Below, piece after piece: positions 28,454 through 38,409 of a stretch of 64,000 nt of DNA (the stretch's first letter is position 1; every line of letters begins with the position of its first letter). Both the position numbers and the translations under genes were made by a program. Source of the stretch: Roseovarius nubinhibens ISM (GTDB lineage Bacteria > Pseudomonadota > Alphaproteobacteria > Rhodobacterales > Rhodobacteraceae); contig NZ_CH724156.1 of the NCBI RefSeq assembly GCF_000152625.1, positions 1,310,966-1,374,965 on the forward strand, given 5' to 3'. The notes below the pieces were generated by a model. It was not told the DNA's origin, made no database searches, and saw only the letters and a list, made by a program, of their open reading frames with translations.

Positions 28454-28597
28454 ATGCTGCGCACCATTCGGCTTGGAAGCTGTGTATCGGTTCAAGGTAT
28501 TTTCGAAGGGCAATTGCCCGATGGCCGCGTGCAGGTGCGCGTCGGCGATCAGATCTTCGTCGGCCAGCCGATCAGCACCGTTCAGGCCGCCGCCTGA
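28454..28597 (+). CDS. Small conserved-type protein, 47 aa, unknown function
   Basis: A short basic-to-neutral protein starting MLRTIRLGSCVSVQG, with a possible GGGGGA ribosome site seven nt before the ATG at 28454. It looks like a single small beta-barrel (GIFEGQLPDGRVQVRVGDQIFVG). It has its own apparent promoter and is followed by a GC hairpin. No function can be assigned. Confidence 0.6.
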   Translation: MLRTIRLGSCVSVQGIFEGQLPDGRVQVRVGDQIFVGQPISTVQAAA

Positions 28598-28641
28598 TCC
28601 CATCTGACCGCAGAATCTGAGCACAGAATCTGACCTATCGC

Positions 28642-28662
28642 CCGCCCGGTCCGTCCGGGCGG
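28642..28662 (+). terminator. Terminator after the 47-aa gene
   Basis: An 8-bp GC stem (28642-28649 with 28655-28662) is followed by TTT. It lies about 45 nt beyond the small gene. Confidence 0.6.
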
Positions 28663-28717
28663 TTTGCGTTTGCGCGCTTGAAACGCGCCACCAACCAAAC
28701 CAATCCCCCAGAAACAC

Positions 28718-28747
28718 CAAGGCCCGCGACATCCGCCGCGGGCCTTG
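28718..28747 (-). terminator. Terminator after infB
   Basis: An 11-bp perfect stem (28718-28728 with 28737-28747) and 8-nt loop begin about 25 nt downstream of the infB stop; on the minus strand a short run of U follows. Confidence 0.65.
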
Positions 28748-28772
28748 ATCAATTCTGGACTGTCGCCCCGGA

Positions 28773-31271
28773 TCAGTCGAGCGACCGCTCGACCTCTTCG
28801 CGCTCGAAGATCTCGATCACGTCATCGGGACGGATATCGTCATAATTCTCAAAGGCCATGCCGCATTCCTGACCGGACTGCACCTCGGGCACCTCGTCCT
28901 TGAACCGCTTGAGCGTCTTGAGCGTGCCTTCGTGGATCACCACATCGTCGCGCAGCAGGCGCACACCGGCGGAGCGGCGGGCAACACCCTCGGTCACGAG
29001 ACAGCCGGCAACCTTGCCAACGCCGGTGACCTTAAAGACCTCTTTGATCTTCGCATAGCCGATGAAGTTCTCGCGGATTTCCGCCCCGAGAAGACCCGAC
29101 GCCGCCGCTTTCACATCATCCACCAGATCGTAGATCACCGAGTAATAGCGGATCTCGACGCCCTTCTGGTTGGCGCTGTTCCGTGCCGGGGCATTGGCCC
29201 GGACGTTAAAGCCCAGAACCGGCGCACCAGAGGCTTCGGCCAGACCGATATCGCTCTCGGTGATGGCGCCGACGCCCGAATGCAGCACGCGCACGCGCAC
29301 CTCTTCGTTGCCGATCTTCTCCATCGCCTGAACGATGGCCTCGGCAGAGCCCTGCACATCGGCCTTCACCAGGATCGGAAGTTCGGCCACGTTCTGATCT
29401 TCCTTGGCCTTCGCCAGAAGCTGATCGAGCGTGGTCGCGGCACCGGCCGCGGCACGTTTGTCCTTGGCCGCCTTCTCGCGGTATTCGGCGATCTCGCGGG
29501 CCTGCGCTTCGGTCTCGACCACGTTGAGAACGTCGCCGGCCTCGGGCGTGCCATTGAGGCCGAGAACCTCGACCGGCACCGACGGGCCCGCCTCTTGGAC
29601 GCGCTCGCCCGTGTCGCTGATCAGCGCGCGGACCTTACCGTACTGCTCGCCCACAACGAAGATATCGCCTTGTTTGAGCGTGCCTTTCTGCACCAGAACG
29701 GTCGCAACCGGGCCTCGGCCCACGTCGAGCTGCGCTTCGATCACGGCACCTTCGGCGGCGCGGTTCGGGTTCGCCTTGAGCTCGAGGATCTCGGACTGAA
29801 GCGCGATGGCTTCGAGAAGCTCATCGAGGCCCTGACCGGTCACGGCAGAGACTTCGACATCCTGCACTTCGCCCGACATCGCTTCGACGATCACTTCATG
29901 CTGAAGCAGATCGGTCCGCACCTTGTCCGGGTTGGCCGACGGCTTGTCGACCTTGTTGATCGCCACGATCATCGGCACGCCTGCGGCCTTCGAGTGGTTG
30001 ATCGCCTCGATGGTCTGCGGCATCACCGCGTCATCCGCGGCAACCACCAGAACCACGATATCCGTGACCTGCGCCCCACGGGCCCGCATGCTGGTAAAGG
30101 CGGCGTGGCCCGGCGTGTCGAGGAAGGACAGAACCGTCCCGCTCTCGGTGGTCACCTGATAGGCGCCGATATGCTGGGTGATGCCCCCGGCTTCGCCCGC
30201 GACAACCTTGGCGTCGCGGATCGCATCCAGAAGCGAGGTCTTGCCGTGGTCGACATGGCCCATGATGGTGATGACCGGCGGCCGCGGCTGCAGGTCCTCG
30301 GGCTTGTCCTCGACCGCGTCGATCACATCCTCGACGTCGGCATCCGACACCCGGGTGACCTTGTGGCCGAATTCCTCGATGATGAGCTCGGCGGTGTCGG
30401 CATCGATCGACTGGTTCTGGGTGACCATCATGCCGTTCTGCATGAGGGCCTTGACCACGTCGCTGACCCGCTCGGCCATACGGTTGGCCAGCTCGGAGAC
30501 GACAATCGCCTCGGGCAGCTTGACCTCACGGACAACCTTTTCGCGCGCCTCATTGCCGCCCATCGCCTTCTGACGTGCACGTTCCTGCTTGCGCTTCATC
30601 GCGGCGAGCGATTTCTGACGGCCACCTTCGCCACCAGACAGCGCCTGGTTCAGCGTCAGCTTGCCAGAGCGGCGGCCATCGTCGCGGCCTTTGCCACGCG
30701 CCGGGCGCTCGTTGCGGTCGGTCTTGTTGTCCTGCTTGCGCGCGGGCTGGGCCTGTTTGGCAGGCGCGCCACGGGCGGCTGCGGGCTCATCCGGCACGGC
30801 AGCAGAGGCCGCAGCGGCGGCTTTCTTGGCGGATTCTTCGCTCTCGAGGCGCTTGCGCTCGTCCTCTTCGGCCTTCTGGCGGGCCCGCTCGGCGCGTTCG
30901 CGCTCTTCGCGTTCCTTGGCCTCGGCCTCTTCGCGGCGGCGCTGGCGCTCTTCTTCGCGGGCCTTTTCCTCGGCTTCGCGCTGGGCGGCTTCTTCGCCCT
31001 CGCGGGCCTTGGCGGCCTGCAACGCCTTCAGGCGGCGCTCCATCTCGGCATCGGTGATACCTGCGGGGCGCTTGCTGGGGTCACCCCCGGCCAGGGATTT
31101 CGACGCAGCTCCACCCGCCGCGCCGCCGGGTTTCGGCATGACGACGCGTTTGCGCTTGGTTTCCACCACGACGTTCTTGGTGCGGCCATGGCTGAAGCTC
31201 TGCTTCACATTCCCCGGACGGGAACCTCCACCACGTACACCCAAAGTCTTTTTACCGTCGTTGTCGTTCAT
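28773..31271 (-). CDS. infB: Translation initiation factor IF-2
   Basis: An 832-aa GTPase that delivers fMet-tRNA to the 30S subunit. The N-terminal ~230 residues are a charged, Lys/Arg/Glu-rich region including long helices (the [15 protein letters not shown] stretch), typical of alphaproteobacterial IF-2. The GTPase domain has G1 GHVDHGKTS at about 337-345, [10 protein letters not shown] and NKVDKP. Domains II-IV and the fMet-tRNA-binding end follow ([20 protein letters not shown]). It overlaps the upstream YlxR gene by four nt and is last in the rimP-nusA-ylxR-infB operon. Confidence 0.98.
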   Translation of the reverse strand: MNDNDGKKTLGVRGGGSRPGNVKQSFSHGRTKNVVVETKRKRVVMPKPGGAAGGAASKSLAGGDPSKRPAGITDAEMERRLKALQAAKAREGEEAAQREAEEKAREEERQRRREEAEAKEREERERAERARQKAEEDERKRLESEESAKKAAAAASAAVPDEPAAARGAPAKQAQPARKQDNKTDRNERPARGKGRDDGRRSGKLTLNQALSGGEGGRQKSLAAMKRKQERARQKAMGGNEAREKVVREVKLPEAIVVSELANRMAERVSDVVKALMQNGMMVTQNQSIDADTAELIIEEFGHKVTRVSDADVEDVIDAVEDKPEDLQPRPPVITIMGHVDHGKTSLLDAIRDAKVVAGEAGGITQHIGAYQVTTESGTVLSFLDTPGHAAFTSMRARGAQVTDIVVLVVAADDAVMPQTIEAINHSKAAGVPMIVAINKVDKPSANPDKVRTDLLQHEVIVEAMSGEVQDVEVSAVTGQGLDELLEAIALQSEILELKANPNRAAEGAVIEAQLDVGRGPVATVLVQKGTLKQGDIFVVGEQYGKVRALISDTGERVQEAGPSVPVEVLGLNGTPEAGDVLNVVETEAQAREIAEYREKAAKDKRAAAGAATTLDQLLAKAKEDQNVAELPILVKADVQGSAEAIVQAMEKIGNEEVRVRVLHSGVGAITESDIGLAEASGAPVLGFNVRANAPARNSANQKGVEIRYYSVIYDLVDDVKAAASGLLGAEIRENFIGYAKIKEVFKVTGVGKVAGCLVTEGVARRSAGVRLLRDDVVIHEGTLKTLKRFKDEVPEVQSGQECGMAFENYDDIRPDDVIEIFEREEVERSLD

Positions 31272-31900
31272 CTGGTTTTACTTCCTTTCCGGCGGCTGTC
31301 ACCGCCGTCCGAGACACGCAGGCCCTTCAACCTTTGCGCCTCCTCTACAACACGATGCGCCAAACCGCCAGCACGCAATGCCGCGTGTATGGAGGTTTGC
31401 CGCCCGAATGCCTGGCCCAGTTCGTCTGCGCTCAGCCACCCGATGAATTTTCCGCCCTGCGGCGTGCTCAGCTTTGATTTGCCGCGCTCCGAACCGTCAT
31501 GGGCCTGGATCAGCGCAATCGCGTCGTCGCGCCACAGCCAATCCTTGACCTTCTCATAGCCCGACACCGCATAGCCGCCCTTGCGGGCGAGGCTGATCAG
31601 ATCAACCACCCGCCGCGCCAGAATGCCCTCGACCAGATCGGTCAGACCGTCCGGCACAGTGACCGGTTGTTTCGCGGCGCGGGCAAACAGCCCCTTCGTC
31701 GCCGCCTTGTCGAGCGCCGCCCGCTCGGACAGCACCCAGATCCCCCGCCCGGGCAGTTTGCCCGCCAGATCAGGGACGACCTGGCCATCGGGTCCAACCA
31801 CGAAACGCAAAAGCTGCGCCACGGGATATACCTCCCCCGTGGCGATGCATTTACGCTCGGGACCGTCCGACCGGTCTTTGGGGTGCCCACCGCGACCCAT
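31268..31900 (-). CDS. YlxR (DUF448) RNA-binding protein with L7Ae-like C-terminal part
   Basis: A 210-aa protein. The N-terminal YlxR block is clear: [26 protein letters not shown], then [19 protein letters not shown]. The middle (about 100-150) resembles an L7Ae-like fold, [15 protein letters not shown]. Such fused YlxR-L7Ae proteins are common in alphaproteobacteria. It probably binds RNA or modulates transcription or translation, but the role is not defined. It sits between nusA and infB, the usual place. Confidence 0.9.
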   Translation of the reverse strand: MGRGGHPKDRSDGPERKCIATGEVYPVAQLLRFVVGPDGQVVPDLAGKLPGRGIWVLSERAALDKAATKGLFARAAKQPVTVPDGLTDLVEGILARRVVDLISLARKGGYAVSGYEKVKDWLWRDDAIALIQAHDGSERGKSKLSTPQGGKFIGWLSADELGQAFGRQTSIHAALRAGGLAHRVVEEAQRLKGLRVSDGGDSRRKGSKTR

Positions 31901-31924
31901 GCTCGACGCCCGAGGCCTGAAGAA

Positions 31925-33559
31925 TCAGGCCTCGGCCTCCTCGGCTGAATCGCCGGCTTCGGCATCCGCGTCGATCTCGTCCTCTTCCTCGGCTTCGAGA
32001 TCGGCAGGATCGACCCAGCCCAGCATCACGCGGGCGGTCATCACCATGGCCTGAGCTTCTTCGAGCGAGACGTCGAAGGGCTCGAGGATGCCATCATCCT
32101 TGACCCGCTGACCGTCCTGCATGGTCCAGCCGCCGGCCAGTTCCCAATCCGCGCAAGTGGCGAAATCTTCGAGCGTCTTCACGCCATCCTCGGCCAGAGC
32201 TTGAATCATCTGGGGTGTGAGCCCCTCAAATTCAACCAGGCTGTCCTCAACCCCGAGCTCGCGCGCCCGTTCGAGCGCCGCCTTGGCCCGCGCCTCGAGA
32301 ACATCGCGCGCCCGTGCCTGAAGCTCGCCCGCCGTGTCCTCGTCCACCCCGTCGATGACCAAGAGCTCGTCCTGCTCGACATAGGCCACCTCTTCGAGGT
32401 TGGTAAAGCCTTCGGAGACCAGCAGCTGGGCAAAGAATTCGTCGAGATCGAGCGTGTCCATGAACAGCTTGGTGCGCTCTTCGAACTCGCGCTGACGGCG
32501 TTCGCTGTCTTCGGCCTCGGTCATGATGTCGATGTCGAGCCCGGTGAGCTGCGACGCCAGACGCACGTTCTGACCGCGACGGCCAATGGCCAGCGACAGC
32601 TGCTCTTCCGGCACCACCACTTCGATCCGCTCGGCCTCTTCGTCGAGAACCACTTTCGACACTTCGGCCGGCTGCAGCGCGTTGACCAGGAAGGTCGGCT
32701 GATCTTCGTTCCACGGGATGATGTCGATCTTCTCGCCCTGAAGCTCGTTGACGACGGCCTGCACCCGGCTGCCGCGCATACCGACACAGGCGCCCACCGG
32801 GTCGATCGACCCGTCATAGGAAATCACGGCGATCTTGGCGCGCGAACCGGGGTCCCGGGCCACGGCCTTGATCTCGATGATGCCGTCATAGATCTCGGGC
32901 ACTTCCATCTTGAACAGCTCGGCCATGAATTCCGGCGCGGTGCGGCTCAGGAAAATCTGCGGCCCACGGGCTTCGCGGCGCACATCCTTGATATAGCAGC
33001 GGATGCGCTCATTCGGGCGATAGCTCTCGCGGCCGATCTTCTCGTTGCGGCGCAGGATGGCTTCGCCCCGGCCCACGTCAACGATGACATTGCCGTATTC
33101 CTCGCGCTTGACCATGCCGTTGATGATCGTGCCGGCGCGGTCCTTGAACTCTTCGTATTGGCGATCACGCTCGGCTTCGCGAACCTTCTGCAGGATGACC
33201 TGCTTGGCCGATTGCGCCGCGATCCGGCCCATGTCCACCGGCGGCACTTCTTCGATATACTGATCGCCGACCTTGGGATCGTCGAGATATTGCTTGGCCT
33301 GCTCAACGGTGAGCTCGGCCTGATAATTCTCGAGCTCTTCTTCCTCGACCACGGTGCGCACCCGGGTAAAGGTGGCGCGGCCGGTCTTGCGGTCGATGCT
33401 GACGCGAATGTCCATCTCGGCGCCGTAGCGGCTCTTGGCCGCCCGCGCGAGGCTCTCTTCCATCGCTTCAACCACGAGACCGGGGTCGATCATCTTTTCG
33501 CGGGCCACGGCCTCGGCCGTTTGCAAAAGCTCAAGCTGGTTTGCAGAGGTAATCGCCAT
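31925..33559 (-). CDS. nusA: Transcription termination/antitermination factor NusA
   Basis: A 544-aa protein. The RNA polymerase-binding NTD is at the start (about 1-130), followed by an S1 domain ([21 protein letters not shown]), then two KH domains ([40 protein letters not shown]). Helix-hairpin-helix acidic repeats follow from about 350 ([18 protein letters not shown]). The C-terminus is very acidic. Its Shine-Dalgarno lies inside the last codons of rimP, two nt separate the genes, and it is expected to act on the leader upstream of rimP. Confidence 0.98.
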   Translation of the reverse strand: MAITSANQLELLQTAEAVAREKMIDPGLVVEAMEESLARAAKSRYGAEMDIRVSIDRKTGRATFTRVRTVVEEEELENYQAELTVEQAKQYLDDPKVGDQYIEEVPPVDMGRIAAQSAKQVILQKVREAERDRQYEEFKDRAGTIINGMVKREEYGNVIVDVGRGEAILRRNEKIGRESYRPNERIRCYIKDVRREARGPQIFLSRTAPEFMAELFKMEVPEIYDGIIEIKAVARDPGSRAKIAVISYDGSIDPVGACVGMRGSRVQAVVNELQGEKIDIIPWNEDQPTFLVNALQPAEVSKVVLDEEAERIEVVVPEEQLSLAIGRRGQNVRLASQLTGLDIDIMTEAEDSERRQREFEERTKLFMDTLDLDEFFAQLLVSEGFTNLEEVAYVEQDELLVIDGVDEDTAGELQARARDVLEARAKAALERARELGVEDSLVEFEGLTPQMIQALAEDGVKTLEDFATCADWELAGGWTMQDGQRVKDDGILEPFDVSLEEAQAMVMTARVMLGWVDPADLEAEEEDEIDADAEAGDSAEEAEA

Positions 33560-33561
33560 CT

Positions 33562-34134
33562 TTACTCCTCCTCTGACGCGTCATCCTCGATCGCGTCAAA
33601 TTGCTCTTCATCCAACACGCCCGCATCCTTGCGCTGGCGCAGCATTTCCTTGATCAGCTCGTCGGTCAGGACCAGCTTGGCATCGGCCAGCCAGTCGAAC
33701 TGCAGACCGATCGTGCCTTCTTCCACATTGATCAGAACCTCTTCGCCCTCGACCCCGGCCAGCACGCCCTTAAAGCGTTTGCGCCCGTCGATAAGCTCCG
33801 AGGTCTCGATCTTGGCTTCATAGCCCTCAAAGGTCTCGAAATCCTTGAGCCGCGTCAGCGGCCGGTCGATGCCCGGGCTCGACACTTCGAGCGTATAGGC
33901 CTCGATGATCGGGTCCTCGACATCGAGAACCGCGCTCACTTCGGTGCTGATCCGCGCACATTCATCGACCTCGATCCCGCCTTCGGGGCGCTCGGCCATG
34001 ATCTGCAACGTGTCGGTCTTGCCCCCCATCAGGCGCAGCCGGACCAGCTCAAACCCGAGATCTTCGATCACGGGGGTCACGATCTCGGCCAAACGCCGGT
34101 CGATCGCTGCCTTGGCTATCAGGTCATTGCTCAT
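33562..34134 (-). CDS. rimP: Ribosome maturation factor RimP
   Basis: A 190-aa factor needed for 30S subunit assembly. [20 protein letters not shown] is the family hallmark, with [21 protein letters not shown] before it. The C-terminal SH3-like half is followed by an acidic tail ([11 protein letters not shown]). It is the first gene of the nusA-infB operon; an intrinsic terminator-like hairpin lies only about 20 nt before its start codon. Confidence 0.96.
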   Translation of the reverse strand: MSNDLIAKAAIDRRLAEIVTPVIEDLGFELVRLRLMGGKTDTLQIMAERPEGGIEVDECARISTEVSAVLDVEDPIIEAYTLEVSSPGIDRPLTRLKDFETFEGYEAKIETSELIDGRKRFKGVLAGVEGEEVLINVEEGTIGLQFDWLADAKLVLTDELIKEMLRQRKDAGVLDEEQFDAIEDDASEEE

Positions 34135-34149
34135 CAGTCGTCCAAATAC

Positions 34150-34172
34150 AAAAAAACGGGCCCGCGGCCCGT
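34150..34172 (-). terminator. Intrinsic terminator inside the rimP leader
   Basis: A 7-bp GC stem (34156-34162 with 34166-34172), 3-nt loop, then seven U on the minus strand (34156-34150). It ends about 15 nt before the rimP start codon, so transcription of the operon must read through it unless initiation occurs inside it. Confidence 0.7.
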
Positions 34173-34221
34173 TGATCTTTCCCGGTGGAGCATCTGGGAG
34201 AGACCCGTCTGCGCCGCTGTT
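34150..34221 (-). ncRNA. Attenuated leader RNA of the rimP-nusA-infB operon (putative short RNA)
   Basis: From the inferred start near 34221 the transcript would hold a first hairpin (34196-34203 with 34176-34183, eight positions, one mismatch) with a 12-nt loop AGATGCTCCACC, then the terminator hairpin. A stable product of about 70 nt is predicted. The loop carries a CTCCACC stretch resembling anti-Shine-Dalgarno sequence. Promoter, TSS and product are inferred. Confidence 0.45.
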
Positions 34222-34227
34222 GAGGGG

Positions 34228-34256
34228 GATATACGCCTCTTGGCCCGAGTCTGCAA
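34228..34256 (-). promoter_or_regulatory. Sigma-70-like promoter of the rimP operon
   Basis: On the minus strand, TTGCAG (34256-34251), a 17-nt spacer and TATATC (34233-34228). It is the only good promoter match between pip and rimP. Confidence 0.5.
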
Positions 34257-34305
34257 GGGGCTAGGGTCAGACAGGCCAGATTGCCGCCTCACCGATCCCC
34301 CGCGC

Positions 34306-35277
34306 CTACCCCCGCGCCAGCATATCCATGGTCTTGACCAGCTCGGCGCTGATCCCCGGCTCGGACAGGGCATGGCCCGCCAGCGGGATCATGCGCAGCT
34401 CGGCCCGGCCCCAGCGCTCGGCCAGCCGCCAGGCGCTCGCCGGGGGGCAGATCATGTCATAGCGGCCCTGCACAATCGTCCCCGGCACATGGGCAATCCG
34501 CGCGATATTCTTCTCGATCCAGCCATCGGCCTCGAGAAACCCGGCATGGGTGAAATAGTGATTCTCGAGCCGCGCAAAGGCCCGCGCATATTCCGCCGGC
34601 GCGTCGCCCATCATCCCGGTGCTGCGCACCGTGGCCAGCGCGTTTTCCCAGGCCGACCAGGCCTTGGCATAGGTGATCTCGGTCGCCCGGTCGCCGGAAA
34701 ACAGCCGCCGGTGATAGGCCGCGATCATATCGCCGCGCTCGACCTCGGGGATGAGCCGCTGAAACCGCGCCCAGGTCTCGGGAAAGAACTGCCCCGCGCC
34801 GCCGCCATAGAACCATTTGAGCTCGGCCTGCGTCATCAGGAACACGCCGCGCAGCACCAGATGCGCCGCCCGGTCCGGATGGCTCAGCGCATAGATGAGC
34901 GACAGCGTCGCCCCCCAGCTGCCGCCAAACACGATCCAGCGCTCGATCTCCAGCGCCTTGCGGATCGCCTCGATATCCTCGACCAGATGCCATGTGGTGT
35001 TGTTCTCGACCTCGGCATGCGGCCGCGACCGGCCACAGCCGCGCTGATCGAACAGGATGATGCGATACTGTTCGGGATCGAAATAGCGCCGCATCGCCGG
35101 GCTGCACCCGCCCCCCGGCCCGCCATGCAGCACCACCACCGGACGGCCCTCGGGATTGCCGGACTGTTCCACATAGATGTGATGCCCCTCACCCACATCC
35201 ATCATCCGCCGGTCAAACGGCTCGATGGGCGGATAGAGATATTGCACCGCGGTTTTTTGTTCGGGAAACTTGTCCAT
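34306..35277 (-). CDS. pip: Proline iminopeptidase (prolyl aminopeptidase, S33)
   Basis: A 323-aa alpha/beta hydrolase that removes N-terminal proline. The oxyanion block HGGPGGG (about 51-57), DQRGCGRS and the nucleophile elbow GGSWGAT with Ser120 are all present. The start [12 protein letters not shown] at 35277 matches the family; a longer frame upstream overlaps ubiG and is not supported. It is divergent from ubiG and followed by the rimP promoter. Confidence 0.94.
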   Translation of the reverse strand: MDKFPEQKTAVQYLYPPIEPFDRRMMDVGEGHHIYVEQSGNPEGRPVVVLHGGPGGGCSPAMRRYFDPEQYRIILFDQRGCGRSRPHAEVENNTTWHLVEDIEAIRKALEIERWIVFGGSWGATLSLIYALSHPDRAAHLVLRGVFLMTQAELKWFYGGGAGQFFPETWARFQRLIPEVERGDMIAAYHRRLFSGDRATEITYAKAWSAWENALATVRSTGMMGDAPAEYARAFARLENHYFTHAGFLEADGWIEKNIARIAHVPGTIVQGRYDMICPPASAWRLAERWGRAELRMIPLAGHALSEPGISAELVKTMDMLARG

Positions 35278-35284
35278 CACCGTC

Positions 35285-35292
35285 CTATATAG
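35285..35292. promoter_or_regulatory. Palindromic -10-like element between pip and ubiG
   Basis: CTATATAG reads the same on both strands and sits eight nt before the pip ATG and about 35 nt before the ubiG start. It could serve as a shared -10. Neither side has a convincing -35. Confidence 0.25.
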
Positions 35293-35326
35293 CAAAGCGG
35301 TGACAGATGAGCATATGGAGAGCGAA

Positions 35327-36070
35327 ATGCAAGCCGCGCAAAGCACGATCGATCCCGCAGAAGTCGCCAAATTCGAGGCGATGGCCGCCGAATGGTGGGA
35401 TCCGAACGGCAAGTTCAAGCCGCTGCACATGCTCAATCCCTGCCGTCTCGACTATATCACCGCGCAGATCGCCGCCGAATTTGACCGCGACCTGCGCGAG
35501 GACCGCCCCTTTGCCGGGCTGCGCCTGCTCGACATCGGCTGTGGCGGCGGGCTGCTGAGCGAACCCATGGCGCGGCGCGGCGCCACGGTGATCGGCGCCG
35601 ATGCCGCCGAGGGCAACCTGCCCGTCGCCCGGCTCCATGCCGAACAGGGCGGGCTCGACATCGACTACCGCCACACCACCGCCGAGGCGCTGGCCGACGC
35701 GGGCGAGACATTCGACGTGGTGCTCAATATGGAAGTGGTCGAACATGTCGCCGACCCGCTCGACTTCCTCACCGCCTGCCGCCGCCTGCTCAAACCCGGC
35801 GGCCTGCATCTGTGCTCGACCATCAACCGCAATCCCAAGAGCTTTGCCATGGCCATTCTCGGCGCCGAATATGTCATGCGCTGGCTGCCCAAGGGCACCC
35901 ATGACTGGTCGAAATTCATCACCCCGGACGAGCTCTATGATCTGTTGAAACAGGCGGGCCTCTCGCCGGTCGACCGCAAGGGGTTCGTCTTCAATCCGAT
36001 TGCCTGGTCCTGGTCGATCTCGGACCGCGATCTGAGCGTGAACTACGTCACCGCCAGCCTCGCCCCCTGA
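35327..36070 (+). CDS. ubiG: Ubiquinone biosynthesis O-methyltransferase UbiG
   Basis: A 247-aa SAM-dependent enzyme that carries out both O-methylations of ubiquinone synthesis. I choose ATG 35327 ([19 protein letters not shown]), preceded by GGAG seven nt upstream; ATG 35315 is an alternative. The SAM motif [19 protein letters not shown] and the family hallmarks [16 protein letters not shown] and [10 protein letters not shown] are present. It converges with the marR gene. Confidence 0.95.
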   Translation: MQAAQSTIDPAEVAKFEAMAAEWWDPNGKFKPLHMLNPCRLDYITAQIAAEFDRDLREDRPFAGLRLLDIGCGGGLLSEPMARRGATVIGADAAEGNLPVARLHAEQGGLDIDYRHTTAEALADAGETFDVVLNMEVVEHVADPLDFLTACRRLLKPGGLHLCSTINRNPKSFAMAILGAEYVMRWLPKGTHDWSKFITPDELYDLLKQAGLSPVDRKGFVFNPIAWSWSISDRDLSVNYVTASLAP

Positions 36071-36517
36071 TCACTCCGCCTCTTCGAGCTTGGCGCGCAG
36101 GCCCCGCAGCACCGGCAACGCCCCGCGCACCCGGTCTTCGCCCAGCTCGGTCACCATCTCGGATATGATCGGCGTGATCGCCGCCACCGCCGCATCGCGC
36201 GCCGCACGCCCCGCCGGGCTGATCGACACCATCTTGCGCCGCGCATCGTCCCAATCGGGCCGGATATGCACATAGCCCGCCCATTCGAGCTTGCTCAGCG
36301 TGTTGGTCATCGCCCCGCGCGTCACATGAAAACTCTTGGCAAGCTGCGCCGGGCTGCGCTCTTCGCCGCTCCGCGCCAGATGGTTGAGCAGGGTGAAATG
36401 CGAAATCTCCATCCCCTTCGGCAACACCCGGTTCAGCCGGCTGCGGATCATCTGGTCCGAGATCAGGATCTCGCCAAAGAGCGCCACCGCCAGCGAACTT
36501 GTTGCCGATTCATGCAT
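36071..36517 (-). CDS. MarR-family transcriptional regulator
   Basis: A 148-aa winged-helix regulator from ATG 36517. The helix-turn-helix reads EERSPAQLAKSFHVTRGAMTNTLSKLEWAGYV (shown here as EERSPAQLAKSFHVTRGAMT then NTLSKLEWAGYVHI), with the wing DWDDARRKMVSISPAG. MarR proteins usually bind small phenolic or oxidised ligands and repress nearby genes. It overlaps the preceding nitrilase gene by eight nt, placing it last in the comF-grxC-nitrilase-marR operon. Its target is not evident. Confidence 0.88.
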   Translation of the reverse strand: MHESATSSLAVALFGEILISDQMIRSRLNRVLPKGMEISHFTLLNHLARSGEERSPAQLAKSFHVTRGAMTNTLSKLEWAGYVHIRPDWDDARRKMVSISPAGRAARDAAVAAITPIISEMVTELGEDRVRGALPVLRGLRAKLEEAE

Positions 36518-37361
36518 CCTGACTTGGGCCCTCGAAGCTGCGATCATGTGTGAGCGAAGGAATTCGCTGTCGCGCTTGTGCCACTTCCGCGAGGTCCAGA
36601 TCAACGATAATCGCCCCGGTTGCGTCTCCGCCATCGGCGAGAACCTCGCCCCAGGGCGCCACCGCGAGACTATGCCCCCAGGTCTCGCGCGGCTTGCCAC
36701 GGCCTGCGGGATGCTGGCCGCATTGCGCCGGGGCGAGCACGAAACACCCGGTTTCAATCGCCCGCGCCCGCAGCAACACCTCCCAATGCGCCGCACCGGA
36801 GACTGGCGAAAACGCCGCGGGCACCGTCAGGATCTGCGCCCCCGCCTGCGCCAAGGCGCGGTAGAGCTTTGCAAACCGCAGGTCGTAACAGACGCTGAGC
36901 CCAAGGCACGCCTCCCCCGCCTGCGCCACAACCGCCCGCTCGCCGGGACGATAGCCCGCGCTTTCGCGATAGCTTTCGCTCTCGGAAATCTCGACATCGA
37001 ACATATGCATCTTGTCATAGCGCGCGGTGATCGCCCCCTCGGGCGAGACGAGGAAACTGCGATTGGCAAACCGCCCATCCGCATCCTCGGTCTTCACCGC
37101 CAGCGACCCGATCAACAGCCAGATCCCCAGCTCCGCCGCCAGCGCCCGCAGCGCGGCGAGCGTTTCATCCTCGCCCTCATGGCGCAGCACTTCGCGCTGA
37201 TGCGAGCGGCTCGACGAGACGCAATTCGTCACCTCCGGCGTGAGGATAAGCGTCGCGCCCTTGCCCGCCGCCTCGCGGATGAGCGCCTCGGTCGCGGGCA
37301 GGTTGGCCGCCGGGTCATCCCCGGCGGTCATCTGGATCAATCCCGCCCGCAGCACGCTCAT
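36510..37361 (-). CDS. Carbon-nitrogen hydrolase (Nit2-like omega-amidase family)
   Basis: A 283-aa nitrilase-fold enzyme. The Glu-Lys-Cys triad is in LILTPEVTNCVSSSR (Glu), YDKMHMFDVEI (Lys) and LGLSVCYDLRFAKLY (Cys). Sequence style fits Nit1/Nit2 proteins that deaminate glutathione or clear alpha-ketoglutaramate, consistent with its neighbour grxC. It overlaps grxC by four nt and marR by eight. Confidence 0.9.
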   Translation of the reverse strand: MSVLRAGLIQMTAGDDPAANLPATEALIREAAGKGATLILTPEVTNCVSSSRSHQREVLRHEGEDETLAALRALAAELGIWLLIGSLAVKTEDADGRFANRSFLVSPEGAITARYDKMHMFDVEISESESYRESAGYRPGERAVVAQAGEACLGLSVCYDLRFAKLYRALAQAGAQILTVPAAFSPVSGAAHWEVLLRARAIETGCFVLAPAQCGQHPAGRGKPRETWGHSLAVAPWGEVLADGGDATGAIIVDLDLAEVAQARQRIPSLTHDRSFEGPSQDA

Positions 37362-37615
37362 GCCGCCAGAAGCGCGTCCAGCTTCCCGGCCCGCTCAAGC
37401 GCATAAAGGTCGTCACAGCCGCCAACATGGGTGTCACCCACGAAAATCTGCGGCACGGTCCGCCCGCCATTGGCGCGCTGGATCATCTCCGGCTTGCGGT
37501 TCGGGTTCTCGAGCACGTCAATCTCGGTGAAATTGACGTTCTTTTCCTTCAACAGCCGCTTGGCGGCGTGGCAAAAGCCGCAGAGCGGCGATGTGTAAAT
37601 CTCGACTTGTTTCAT
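37358..37615 (-). CDS. grxC: Glutaredoxin 3
   Basis: An 85-aa thioredoxin-fold protein. The active site is Cys12-Gly-Phe-Cys15, a variant of the usual CPYC. GGRTVPQIFVGDTHVGGCDDLYALE is the glutathione-binding side (cited as GGRTVPQIFVGDTHVGG). It reduces glutathione mixed disulfides in the cytoplasm. It lies 32 nt after comF and overlaps the nitrilase gene. Confidence 0.93.
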   Translation of the reverse strand: MKQVEIYTSPLCGFCHAAKRLLKEKNVNFTEIDVLENPNRKPEMIQRANGGRTVPQIFVGDTHVGGCDDLYALERAGKLDALLAA

Positions 37616-37647
37616 TTGGGCACCTGCATCATTGCGTTGCCCAATAC

Positions 37648-38394
37648 CTAAGTCGCACGGCCCGCTCTTGCCAGTACCAAGATGCTCACCTCTGCGGCAC
37701 CATGTGTTACAAGCGCCTCCGCCGCCGCCGACAGGCTCGCCCCCGAGGTCATCACGTCATCGACGATGAGAACCGGCCGCCCGGCAATCCGCCGCCGCTG
37801 CCCCTCGCGCAGGGTGATCGCCCCGGCCATGGTCTGAAACCGGTGATCATGGCCCATCCCCCCAAGGCTCGGCGTGGCGCGCGCCCGGATCAACACATCG
37901 GGCCTGTGCCGCAGCCCGGTTTCCCGCGCCAGCGCCTCGGCCAGATGCGCCGATTGGTTGAACCGCCGTTTGACCAGCCGCGTCCAATGCAAAGGCACCG
38001 GCACGATGAGCATATTGCGCGCAAAAATCTCCCGCCCCGCCCGCGCGAGCCACCGCCCCGCCGGGCGCAGCACATCATGCCGATCCCCATGTTTGAGCCC
38101 AAGCACAAGCCGCCGCCCCATGCTCTCATAGAGCATCGCCGCCCGCCCCCGCGCCCAGGGCCGCACCCGCACCAGACAGGCATCGCATTGCGCAGGCTCC
38201 GCCCCCGGCCCGCCCGGCTCCTGTTCACCGGGCAACGGAATGCCACAGGCGTCACAGACCAGCCCCGAAATGAACGGCGTCTCGCGCCAGCACGGCCCGC
38301 ACAGACCAAAGTCGCTCTCGACCCGCGCCCCACAGCCAAGACACCGCGGCGGATAGAGGGTTTGCAGAACGGATTGGACTACGCCCCCGTTCAT
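37648..38394 (-). CDS. comF: ComF-family phosphoribosyltransferase-like protein
   Basis: A 248-aa protein. Two N-terminal CxxC pairs (RCLGCGA and CGPCW) and a second set (VCDACGIP, CDACL) form a double zinc ribbon. The C-terminal phosphoribosyltransferase loop is VLIVDDVMTSGASL. ComF is needed for DNA uptake or its intracellular steps in transformable bacteria; in the Rhodobacter group it supports gene-transfer-agent DNA acquisition. Only 15 nt separate its start from the divergent methyltransferase-like gene. Confidence 0.9.
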   Translation of the reverse strand: MNGGVVQSVLQTLYPPRCLGCGARVESDFGLCGPCWRETPFISGLVCDACGIPLPGEQEPGGPGAEPAQCDACLVRVRPWARGRAAMLYESMGRRLVLGLKHGDRHDVLRPAGRWLARAGREIFARNMLIVPVPLHWTRLVKRRFNQSAHLAEALARETGLRHRPDVLIRARATPSLGGMGHDHRFQTMAGAITLREGQRRRIAGRPVLIVDDVMTSGASLSAAAEALVTHGAAEVSILVLARAGRAT

Positions 38395-38409
38395 GTATAT
38401 TTCCGCGCC

